From Luscinia megarhynchos (lineage: Eukaryota > Chordata > Aves > Passeriformes > Turdidae), in contig CM067569.1 in the NCBI GenBank assembly GCA_034336665.1, positions 5,325,820 to 5,389,819 of the forward strand: a DNA stretch of 64,000 nt, written 5' to 3'. The first letter of the stretch is position 1. Each line of letters opens with the position of its first letter. This document shows positions 37,376-49,100 of the stretch, piece by piece. The translations under genes were made by a program, and so were the position numbers. The notes beneath the pieces were generated by a model that had not been told where the DNA came from, ran no database searches, and worked only from the letters and a program-made list of their open reading frames with translations.

Positions 37376-37745
37376 GCTGCCATTGACAGATTTGTAACAG
37401 TAAATGCAGCGTGAACAAAGAATTGAGTCCACTAATCTGTATTAAAAAGCCACTTTCATTTTGTGGAAAGAGTAATTCAATTTACTTCATGTAAACTCTG
37501 CAAAGAAACAAGGACGATGGGTTTAACATATGTATTTTACTGTATGACTTGTATGATTTAACAGAACATTTATGCATTTGTAAGGTTAGTTTTAAAAAAC
37601 TGGAAATTTAACATACTGATGCCTTGTAGCTATTTTTCAATCCTTTTGCTTTTTCAGTTGTTTCTTTGAAGCACGCTGACTTTGCATGAGTATGTAATTG
37701 CTTTTCAAATTAATGAACAGAATTAAAATCTACTCTGAAAATTGG
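37376..37745. other. Possible conserved non-coding element (speculative)
   Basis: This AT-rich but low-repeat segment has clustered motifs resembling developmental enhancer sites: CTTTGCATGAG (octamer-like, for POU factors), GTAATTGC and CAAATTAATGAAC (homeodomain cores), and TTGTAACAG. It contains no tandem repeats and no long homopolymers. The call rests on motif density alone; conservation cannot be judged from one sequence. Confidence 0.15.
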
Positions 37746-38582
37746 ATGAGTTACTCAGCATTCAGACTTTGAGAGAGTGTCAGGGGAATTTACTTCTTGG
37801 GGACTCTGCCAACATCAGAGCTAAATGGATGGGTTATCCTTTCATGTTTTGGAACATGAATCTGTTAGGAGAGGTTCTCAGGAACTAGGGGGTCTGTGTG
37901 ACAGAATCTCTCTGGATCTAACCAGACATCTGAAGGAAAAAGCAAAATGATCCTGCAGTGTGACTGGACTGTGGCATCAACTGATGCAGCCCTGCAAGAT
38001 TGACCCTTCAGCCCTCTGCCCCTCAAGCCAGCACACAAATGAGCCCAAAGGATAAGGAGAATCAATTAGAATACAACATTAAAATTTCAGATGGAAAATG
38101 GAGCTAGATTCCACCTTAGGACAAAATCTTGGGGAGCTGGACCACATCCACACAACCCTGCTCAGGGAAGAAACAACAGGTTTCCATCTTTAACACAACA
38201 GATACAGAAAGTCTTGTGTGTGTCCTAGAAAACTAAACTAGGAAAATTCAGAATTAACTCTTAAAAATAAACTAAAGGATTAGATTATGTAAAGATTGGA
38301 AAAATTTTCCCATCTTCTTAATGATTTGATGCACTAACCTGTTTTAGGACAGCACAAAGTCACCATATGTGTCTCTACACATGATTATATTTGTAAGCTT
38401 CTCTTTCCTCTCTAGAAAATACTGGAAATACAATTTTTCTTTCAAAACCACGACCTGGCTGCCATGTGCTCACAGCAGCCAGGAGTGCAGGGCAGTGTCA
38501 CCTCCTCTGTCCTGCTCACTCAGCTGCAGGGGGAGGCTCTAGCCTGTCCCCACAGGGCAGATGTGGCTTCTCTTTTCCACAG
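37746..38582. other. Unique non-coding sequence, nothing recognised
   Basis: No repeat family is recognised. Short frames on both strands. Confidence 0.5.
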
Positions 38583-38747
38583 GCTAAACATGAGGAAAAA
38601 CAAGGATTTGAGGCTTCACACGAAAAGATTCAGCTTCAAAGACAGCTCCAAGCAAGGGAAACATTGGTGGAAACACTTCTGGTGGCAGTGGTGCTGCTGG
38701 AAGCTCACACTTTGATTGTGGTCTGGGTTAAATTTGTGCATGTTTAA
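38583..38747 (+). other. Candidate terminal exon: helix plus hydrophobic tail
   Basis: The acceptor GCTTCTCTTTTCCACAG ends at 38582. It is followed by 54 open codons and a TAA at 38745-38747. The peptide starts with a charged, glutamine-rich, helix-forming part (AKHEEKQGFEASHEKIQLQR and QLQARETLVE). It ends with a hydrophobic stretch (TLLVAVVLLEAH, TLIVVWV) that resembles a tail anchor. No AATAAA follows within a few hundred bases and no family is recognised. The frame extends upstream of the acceptor to 38466, so it may simply be a chance frame. Confidence 0.12.
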
Positions 38748-41700
38748 TCACTTACACTGATTCCTGAAGGGCACAAACACAGGTGTGGGGGCTGATGTGG
38801 GCTTAGGTTTCCTCCTTTGCCTCTTCTGTCTCTGCCCAGCATCACACACCAGCAATTCCAGATTTGTGGGTCTCAGCCTCAGTCCCAGGACAGGACTTTG
38901 CTCCATTTCTTCCCATTTTAGAGCATTTAAGTTTTTACTTCAGTGTTAATTTTGGTTCTGGCTTGTGGGGTTTTTTTTCCTAATAATTCATATTCTTCAT
39001 TCTTCAAACATTCAATGAAACTCCTTCAGCACTTTTCACTGTGATTAACCTCACCAGCTAGCTCTTTCTTTTTAACATAATCCATTCGGTCTGCATAATT
39101 TCTTGTTCTGGACATGGATTTATTCAGAAAGTTGAATTTTTAAGTGAATTTTCAATTACCATTTTGTTTTCTGGTTGACAAAGGGATTGCTGCTGGCAGC
39201 CTTAAGAAACCCAGCAAAGAGAAGCATTTAGACAGAAATGTGGGATTTCTTGATTAGCTAATGTCACTGGCTTCCCCAAAACAGCAGCTTTGATACTGAT
39301 CTTACATCTGTTTGAATCTGAATTATCTATTTCTTCTATTTCCATTTCTCAAACTTTAAAGCCAAAACAGCCTGCCTGCTGCTTTCTCTGATGTGTCCAA
39401 TGAAAATGTCACATGAAAAATGATAAAAAAAAGAAATGTCATGCTGTTGTACTTTGATGCTTGGTTTACCTATTCCCTAGGAAATTGAAATCTTTTTTTT
39501 TAAATAACAAGCAGAAGCTATTCTAGTTTCTTGTTTTCTTACAATCAGCTTTTAATTTGTTGAAAAAGAACTGGGGTTTATATATATATATATATACTTA
39601 TCAAAATTAATGGGAAACTTTTTTTTTTTTATTGATAGGACTACTCTGGGTTTAACTTCCATTATTATTTGATTTTTTGGGTTTCTTTTGGCCCCACATG
39701 CACATAGACCATTTTCCTTCTTTGTTGGGTTAAGACAAAACTGCAGAATCATTATTACATCCTATTCTTAATTATCTACCAGGGCAGTCTCACACCTTTT
39801 CACCCCTATGGAATGAACACCTTCCTGCCCATACAGCTGCAGAGTCCAAAAGCTTCCACAGGAGGCAAACCAGAGCAAAGCACTCCATGGTTCTTAAACT
39901 GAAAATGTTCATTTAGGAGAAACCACAGAATCCCTTCCAGGCAGGAACTCTGATCCATCTTCCCTCCTCCAGGATTTTTCCTCCTAAAGTCTGGTGTTAT
40001 TTCCATATTCTATGCCAGCTCCTGCCATTAGATAACTGTGTTACTTCTCATGTAATTTTTTTTTTTTTTTTTTTTTTTTGGCAGAGTTGCTATTAATCAA
40101 ACTCTGCTCTCCAAGGAGTCAAGATTTTCCCTAATTCCATTAATTTAATATTTATTTGCTCTCTTTCTTCCACATTGAATTATGTTTATCTTCCAGGCAA
40201 AGATTCTATAAATCCATGGGTCATCCTTTGACAATTGTTATGTGTGGAATTAATTCAACCTTGCTGAAACATCACAGTCCCATTCCTTTATAGCAGCTTG
40301 GGATACAAGCTGGGTTTTTTTTTTTTTACTGTATTTTTTCTAACCATTATTGGTAAATATATTATTTCACACTCTATAATTCTTAGTACTTCTCCTGTTT
40401 CATTCAATGTTTATTTTCTTATTCATATGCTCTGTCATATCTGACAGTCTCTCAAACACACATAAGGATATATTTTTTAGAATACCATTCTGTAAATATC
40501 ATTATACAATATACTTAATGCATATTCCTGTGCAATGAAAACAAATAATTCAGGAACTGTGGCTGTTAAATCTGGAGATGAAAAGGCTGAGAGAGACAGC
40601 ATAAAGTTCTTGGGTGTGCTAAATCACACTGTAAAGAAAACCAGTGTAATTTACTTCCCATATTTATAATGAACAAGCATTTCTGTTAAAAGCACAGAAA
40701 ACTTTTTTCTGCTTGTTTTTTAAAATAATAACATCAGCACAGAACATGCCTAGTCGATCAAAAAGATAAATACCTTTCTTCAAAACATGGATTGTCTCTA
40801 TCTTTCAGGAATATGCAGAGCTACCAACAAAAGCAGGAGGTCTTATTGCATAAGAAAACTGGAAAGAGAGAAAAATATTGTGTTACAGTAAGATATTTTT
40901 TTTTCCTTTTGCATGAGTTATTACTTCCACTCACACTCAGATATTTTATTTTTCTGTAGAATACATCAATGATTTTTGTTAGGAAGTTAGATGCATGGTT
41001 TTGATCTGATTGGGTAATAAAGTCAGAGAGGGGCTGCACAGGTATAAAAATTAACCAACATCAGTAATTATGACTTTATGTAATGATAAATAAAGCAGTT
41101 ATATTAAATGTTTAATTTAACTTGTCACAAAGGCCTAAATTAGTAACACACTGTAGGCAAAGTTCCCCTTCTGACCTCACTTCTATTTTTAATTTACACG
41201 AAGAAAGGTTTGGGGTGAGCATTTCTATTGCAGCTTTATTCACTCAGCTCCAGGAGAGCAGATCATCCTGCTGCACTCAGAGCTGGAGCTGCTCCAGAGA
41301 TGTTTGTGAAACCATGGCATGGGGCTGCTCTGGGGAGCTGCTCCAGCTCACTTTCTCACCTCTGAGGGGAGCCCTGTGCCCTGACTCCTCCAGAGCTCCT
41401 TGGAAATGCCTGGCACAGATTCCTCAGAATGCCTGATCCTACACTTCCAACATTTCAATTAAAACTCGTTTCCCTTTTTATATTTTACCAGTGAGGCTGC
41501 TTATAAGGTAATCTACTCTTTCTTGACTAATAAGTGACCAATCCACAGTGCTGGCACACAAAGGGCAAGGAAAAAATGGAGAAATCTTAAGAAAAAGTAA
41601 ATTAAAAATCTTTAATTCACACAGGCTGAGAGACAATGAGAAGCTTATTTTTGCCAAACTCACTTTTCCCTGGAGGCATCAAGATGGGCTTTGCACCCAC

Positions 41701-42848
41701 CAGACTGAGCCAATTGGTGACAGTTTGGTCTTCAAAACATTGATTTTTATTTCTTTAGCTAAAAAAGCTTTATAATGATTGGTTAAATTGGTAAGGACAT
41801 GACAGATGCCAACCTCAGTAAAACTAAGAAAAAATAGTAGAGAACATCCACAAAAGAATAAAACCACTCACACAGCTTTCAATAGGGAAACAGATTACAA
41901 GAAACAATTACAAGTGTTTGTCAAGCAATTATTTTTAAGATCTGTCTCAAAGCATGAGTATTCTGAAGGAGGTCCTAATGAGCAGTGCCCTTATTCTGAT
42001 TAAGCAAAACTAATGACAGACCAGCCCTTTATTTGAATAGTTTAATGTAGAATGCTTGATGTAGAATTTTTCATAAGCTTGGACTTTTCCAATGCAGCAT
42101 TTCTTAGAGCCAACCTTTTATTTTCTACAATCCAACTTTTTATTTTCTTTAAAACAGTAGAAAATTAGAGTGGTATCAATCTCCTAAAGGGCCAGGCCCA
42201 CTTCTTGAGCAAGAGGCTAACCCTGCTGTGAATGCTAGCAGCAAAAAAAACCTGAGAAATTGTCAGCTGTTGTCTCAAACTCCTCAGGGAGTTGCAAATT
42301 ACCTTTATACACAGTTGATAGATGCCTCTGCAGGAGTTACCTATCATGAAGTCCACATTAAAGACTTATTTATGTCCTTAACAGGAGAAGTCTTGCTGAT
42401 CTGAGTGTCTTTAAATGAAGGATTAATTGCCTCTCCCTTGAATATCTGATTACATCAGACTCCCTGGTCTGCAGCACAAAACTTCATTACAGCCCAACTC
42501 CCTGCCAGCAGCTCTATTACCCTAAGAGCAAAGCCAGCTGTGATTGCAGTGCAGCACCATTATTCAAGGTGATTTTGGCTCTCTCACTTCATCCCTTATG
42601 TTTGCTCACCTCTGGGGTTTACAGTCTTGCAAACAGAGTTTAAATCTTCCAGGACAGGGAGTGAGCAGCAGTCACCCCACATAGCACCAGGTAACGTGTG
42701 TCAGTCCTTTTTCTTGTGCCTGGTAACTGGTCACTCATTTATTAAATGTGGAAACTGATATCACAACAGAAAAAGAAGAATTTTGTGTAAAAGTGCTCCA
42801 AAAGCCCAGCACCTGCCTGCTCACTGCACAATCTACTAAATTGTTCAG
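38748..42848. other. Unique AT-rich sequence with simple repeats
   Basis: It holds a (TA)n run at 39579-39596, a 24-T run at 40056-40079, and further T runs near 39620 and 40316-40327. A GC-richer patch at 41.24-41.4 kb carries the small inverted repeat CTGGAG CTG CTCCAG. No gene or repeat family is recognised. Confidence 0.5.
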
Positions 42849-42870
42849 AAAAAAAAAAAAAAAAAAAAAA
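42849..42870 (+). repeat. Poly-A run, 22 bp
   Basis: Uninterrupted run of 22 A residues followed by CGGGTTAAAG. No polyadenylation signal just upstream and no visible target-site duplication, so evidence for a retrocopy tail is lacking. Confidence 0.85.
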
Positions 42871-42984
42871 CGGGTTAAAGGGTATCCTGAGCTAGTCACA
42901 GCCTAGCAGTAAGCCTGCTCCATGAAATTCGGTTTCCTCCTCTAATTTTTGATGGAAAATTGTATGTAAGTACGTTTAAATATG

Positions 42985-43135
42985 TTCTGTCCCATCACTG
43001 GAAGTGATCAAGGTCAGGTTGGACAGGCCTTGGAGCAGCCTGGGATAGTGGAAGGTGCCCCTGCCATGGCACAGGGTTGGAAGGGAATTATCTTTAAGGT
43101 TCCTCCTAACCCAAACCATTCCATGTTTCTATCAT
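42985..43135 (+). mobile_element. CR1 LINE fragment, 3' end, plus orientation
   Basis: About 150 bp of sense CR1 3' end in the expected order: CCCATCACTGGAAGTGATCA, AGGTCAGGTTGGACAGGCC, TTGGAGCAGCCTGGGATAGT, GGAAGGTGCCCCTGCCATGG, GGTTGGAAGGGAATTATCTT, TAAGGTTCCTCCTAACCCAA, then the tail ATTCCATGTTTCTATC. It is one of the best-preserved copies here but is 5'-truncated and non-coding. Confidence 0.95.
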
Positions 43136-46100
43136 ATTACCAAATTTCTGCTTCTCACAGCTCAAATTCCCTTCAGAATTAACCTGTTCAAGTTCAGTAG
43201 AAGATACAAGAAACTAAGAGATCCTCCCTTTGCTTTCCTGGTAAATGAAAACACCTGAATTGCTGTGGACACACCCAAAATCTGATCATTCTAGACCAGG
43301 AATACCTTTAGTCAAAATTTAGGTAACACATTTCTGCAAAACCTTTTCACTGTGAAGAATCAGTGCTCCTAATTAGAACATTTTGAACTGAAGACCCCAA
43401 AAGGAATAGTTGCAGAGCCAGAATCCTGCCTTAACCTGAACACTCCTTTAAAAGCAAATCCTAAAGGACATAAAGACAGAAAGGAAGAAAAGAAGCACCT
43501 TTATGCATTTTAGAAGCACAAATTGTACAGTTCCACCTCCAGTGCCCTGCCTGACATTTCCAAGTCAGGGACAGTGAAAGGCAGTGATTGTTGGCAGAGC
43601 CAGTGGCTAAAATTCAGCATCACCCCCCAGGACACCCCCCTGCTCAATCATTTTTGGCTCCCTGTGAGCATCATCAGGAGGAATAGAGGGAACAATTGCT
43701 GAGAACCACATGAAAAGAGTGCCAGAAATCACACTGCAGCTCCTTGGAGAGCCCTCCAGAAGGGCTGGAATTAGGCACAGCTCCAGTGTTCCCCATCAAG
43801 CACATCCTTCTCTCCCCCTGAGCTTCCCAAAATCACAGGGCTGGTCAGCCTGGACATTCAAAGGTTGATTGCAAGAATTTCAAGCTCTCTATTAAAGATT
43901 AAAAAAATGACATCTCACTGAAAAGCAGTCTGCTTTTTAAAAAAAAATCACAATAATTTCTTCATCCAAAATAAAGAGGTAAAATTTTGTGATGTCACAT
44001 TTCCCCTGCTCCCCTCCCATTTCCTTTCCCAGCAGCAAAACTGAAACGGGAAGAATATGATTTTCTCAAAAATAGACTAAAAGAAAAATGAACATATCTG
44101 TTCCAAAAAAATTTGCAAGTAAACAGCTCTATCACAAATTCCATGAAAAATACTTTCAATTTTTCCCTTTTGTTAATGAAAATACAATTTAAACACAATT
44201 TACAATTTACTGATCTGTAACCAGTATTTTTTTAGGAGCTGAGACTACAACTTATACATGTACATCATACCCACACCTGAAATGTGATAAATATTTTAAC
44301 TAAATTACTAAGTACTAAAAATTCTTTGCATTTTTAAAATGTGTTTCTGCTTGTCCAGAGATTTTCACACACACACCCCCAAGTCCCAACACTGTTTGAA
44401 TTGGTTCAGTTTTATTTTTGGAAATACAGCACTACAAAGTGCCCTACAGTGATATCTCCATCCAGATCCTAATGAAGAGTCATCCATAAAACAGATTACT
44501 GAGAAGTGGCTATAAAGCCATTGAAATCAGACAATGGTAGTTAATATGTAGATAAATTATATTCAGTAATTAGCAGGGAGGTGCAACATGAGCCTGACAA
44601 GTATCTGACAGCATTAAATGTAGCAAAGAATGAGCAAAAGGAGGAAGATCCTAAAGAAAAAATAATGTTTTATTTGTTAATCTCTCTGCACCTCCCTATT
44701 AATAGGGGAAAGGTCAAAAAGGAGGAGAAGGGAAAAAAAGATCAGCTGAGGGTTGGAATGGCTTGGAAGCAGCCAAGCTAAGCAGGCTTGGAATTGTCAC
44801 CCTGGGGTGGAGATGCTCAGGGGACACACAGCAAAAGCGATGCAGAAAAAGGAATCAAAATCTGGAATTCCAAAGAGAATGGGGTATTTGTGCACTGGGG
44901 ACATCAAATTAAGTTTCACAACAAGAGAGGCAGTTTGGCATTAAGCCCATTGTTCATATTAAAAATTGCAGATCAAGAAACAGAACTGGCTGAGGGTGGC
45001 TAAACACACACAAACACCTGCTGGGGGGTTTGGGGCTGCCCCAGAGCCTGAAGCCTCTGCAGGGATGGAGCCAGCCTGTCCCCAGGGAGCTCCCCTGGCA
45101 CAGCAGAGCCATCCTGCCTGGTGCCCCACCTGAATACTGCTGTTTTCTGTCCTGGACTCCTGGGGAGGTGATGAGCTCCACTGCATGCCCAGCCTGCTTC
45201 CCTGCTGTTTGGCAACTGGGATTTTTAGGCACTCAGATACATCTGGATATTCAGCTTTTATCCTAATTTGCACTGAAATAGAGCAGAACAGGAGGCTGAC
45301 TGCTTTTGAAAACTTCATCCCAAGTTCTGACAAGAACAACAATCCTAATGGCTGCTGTCATGTCTTTATCAAAGTATTTGGTGTACAGAACTCTTTAGAG
45401 TAAACACTTGCCATGTTTTTTACTTGGAGTTCCCACTGAAAACTATGATCTAGATAATGGTAAGAAAAGGATATTTTTCTCTGAAGCATTTACCTCTCCC
45501 CAAAGAAATTCCTCTTCTTCCTCTGGGGAGCCTAAAGCAACTTGAAATGGTGGTTCTTTATTTTTATAAATCCAGAGAGCTGGATGTTATGCAAGAGCAG
45601 ACCTGCACTTTATCTTGGCTGGCTAACCAATGTGCTTATTTATCCTCTCTTTCCATTTACACAAAAGTTCTCTGAAGCCCAGAAAATTGCTGCCCTAAGG
45701 CAGGCTAGATCTGCACAGCCAGGAAAAGTGACACAAAGAGCCACAGCTTCAAGAAAAAAAGAAAAGAATAACCACAAATTTAAAGCAGAAAATAATATCC
45801 AACCACCTCTGCTGTCACCTCCTTCCCTGCTGCAGGAGCACAGGACCTCTGAGCTCAGAGCTCTTTCCCCAGTTTGGGCAGAAAATATTCTTTTCCTAGA
45901 GATCCCTGAAAATGCTTAGTGCTAATTAACTGTATTGACCTTAAAATATTCAATGCTAAAATCTATACTATGATGCTACAGAATGATTAAATGATTGACT
46001 AAAAAGGCAGTTTGGTATGGTAAAGCCTGAACTTCTTTTGCAGCTAACAAAATATTAAATAAAAAATAGGAAAAAACCAATATTTGGGAGATTTTATAGC

Positions 46101-49100
46101 TTTCTACAAGACGATTTAGTTCTTTTGTTTATTCATTGATCTCCACATCTGCTGCACGGGGTTTATGGTATGTGCTGTACACCTTGTTCTATAATGACAA
46201 AATTAATTACTGTATTGAAAAGTTATTTATGTAAACAGAAAAATATGTAATAAACTACAACAGGAATAATTCTGGGTTATATTTTAAGTTCTGTCTTTAG
46301 AGGGAAAGTCGAATGACATCTCACATCTATCACATCTACCCTGGTTTACAGCATTTGAGGACCTGACTCACTAAAAAAACAGCTCCACCAAGAACCACCA
46401 ACCTTTAGATTATCTAGATTAAAATAAAATAGGCAACCTAAACATCAATTTGAGAAGAAAAAAAAAATCTAAAGAGATGTGAAAATAAAAAGTTAATCAA
46501 TTGTGTTATAATTACATTTTTAATAGATACATTCTGAATCTTGTCACTTCTCTAATAAAAGTTGTCACTGGGGGACAAACTTTAGAATTTTTACAGGCAA
46601 AAGTAGGGCAAGTCCTAGGAAAGCAGTCAATAGCTGTGTCATTTGGGCCCATTTCTATTTCACTGCCTAGCAGCCTCAAAGCTAAACTCCATGAGTTTAT
46701 TTTTTTAAAAAATGAGACAATACAACAAAGAAGAGATTTAGAGAGACACTTTAAAAAGCACAATAAAGTGAAGACATTTACAAGGTCATTGAAAAATTAT
46801 GAAACCTGGGGAAAAATGCATTAAGATATTTATCTGAGCTTGTAAAATGCAGATGATTGAGGCTGAAACTGCAGCCTGGACAGAGAACTTAATGTGATAC
46901 TAAAGGAAAAACAATTCTAAAAGGTTTTACCCAGATATGCATGGTACAAGCCAGTGGCTGTCTTTAGCCACTTCAACTGATTAAAGTGATTTTATTTCCT
47001 GCTCTTTCAATAGGGGAATTCATATATTGTTTAGTACTGCTTTGGGTGTGTATGAAAATTAATTTTGTTGTCTCATCACCTGTGTCTTTAGGGATTACCT
47101 GGATTTTATGCAGTGACTTCAAAACACAATTCAATATCATGGTACAAAACCACACCTTCTGTTTTTTGAGCTGCCCCTGAGGTGGGGGACTGCTCACACC
47201 AGCATTGTCCCCATGGAAAAACATTGTTAGCAAGAGGAGGAGACACATCCTACAGGTCTTTTGCAAACTAAATATTCCCTGATTCCATGGCACTGCGGAA
47301 GAGCCAAGCCAAGGGTGTTGTACTTGCCAGGAGGTGAAAATAGAGCAAGCAGGAACCCTTTTCTCATGTGGAGAGGGAGCAGAAGAGGTGAAATGGCCTC
47401 TGGAGGTCCCCAGCACTGAGCATGGGCTGAGAATCCCCCCAGGGGCAATAAACTTCCCTTCATTTAATACAAGAATATCTGACTTCAATTTTTTTGTGCA
47501 AAACTATTTGGGTAGCAAAGTAACATATAGGTGAAGAAGCAGATGCAAATATCTCAAGGTGGCTGAAGAGCAAAGGATGGGCAATTGTATTGTTAAGGCA
47601 GTTTTGAGCAGTGTCATCCCTCTTCCACTCCTCCCTCTACTCAAATATTGCATTTTCTTTTGATTTGAGCATTGGGCACAAGAGATTTGGTAAAAATCTG
47701 CGTGTCATTAACCAGGGGAGAAAAGACCTGTCTTTTGACCCAAGGGTAGCAGGAGATGAGCAACTGAGATGCTCAATGGCTCTTGAACAGGTGCTGTGTT
47801 CCATTATATAAAATAATTTGAAAGTTGCATTCTCTGTTCCAGTGGGGGGCACAGAGTGATAACTTAAAAACTTATTTTCCCCTAGATTTGTTATGCAGTC
47901 CCTGTGGATATATAATTCCTGGACCCTCAAAATTTTGGGTTCAAGTGAGAGTCCAGCACAGAGCAGACCAATAGCCCAAGGAAGGGTCATGTCTGGTTTT
48001 CATCTCTCCTGTTGGTGCTTTGACAGCTGAGTTGCTTCTGCTGGAAACTCTCCAGAGCTCTGCAAAGAAACTCCCTACCACTCTGCATATGCTGGGTAAT
48101 TATGAAACTGCAGAGAGTAATTACTGAAAACATATTATACTTCCATGGTTTGAGGCATCAGTGGCTACAGGGGGGGAAAAAAAACTCACTTGCTGTTTGT
48201 TTCCACAATGAGCCATATTGCTGTTGGCAGTGTGCAAAGCTTTGTCCCCAGGATATATGATTTTAACTATGGGCAGCCTCTGGAAAACAGCACTAATAAA
48301 CGTGGCACAATGGAGTACTGTGTAGAAATGACCATTTATAATCTTGTGGCACACTCTGTTCTTCCTGTATCACCCATCTTTGTATTTTCACATTGATTCA
48401 GTGTAAAAAGAAGTTGGAAGAGGTTCCTTCCTTCCTAGGAGCTGAACTAGCCTGGTCTTGTGTGGAAAACTATTCACATGGAGCTTGTGGCAGTGGTTGT
48501 TGCTTGATTTAATCCATGGAACACTTTTGCTGCCACTGATCTCAGCACAGTTTCCCTTTGGGGGTGTCCTTGCTGTGCTGAATTTTGCTGTTCTAGCATG
48601 GTCCCTGCCACAGTTACATGAGAAGCCATAAATAAATTGATTTAGGCTGGACCCTGATCACCACTCTGCATGTCCTGGGTAGAGGTGCCCTCACCTGGAT
48701 GCTCTGTTGGCTTACATGAACAACCCCAGAGCTGAAAAAACTTTATCCAACCAAATTAACCTGCTTATAAACCAGACAAACACCTCTGAAAGATATTAAC
48801 AAATTCCCATTTGGCAATGCAGCAACACAGACATCAATATTTTGGTTATGTGTAACAACAAATGAGAACATGGCACAAGGCATCTTCCCTTAGACTACAT
48901 GACAGGGAATATTTATTTCCTTCAAATTTTATTATAGATCTAATGGGATCAGACTCTTCATTGGCCTTTAAACCCTGGAATGCTAAGCAGAGCTGATAAT
49001 GAATAAAAACCTGCAATATTTTTTCATTCACATGGTGGGCTTACAGTTGTGGAACATTGTTTCTTCTTATTAATAATTAAATCATGCTCAGCCAAGCTGA

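Noticed and set aside
42849..42870. Poly-A runs (also 21943, 27003, 62435) as retrotransposon tails
   Set aside because: No polyadenylation signal, no target-site duplication and no recognisable body upstream; simple homopolymers are sufficient.
46973..47488. 171-codon minus-strand frame as a gene
   Set aside because: Low-complexity composition without motifs, with competing frames on both strands; length is within reach of chance over 64 kb.
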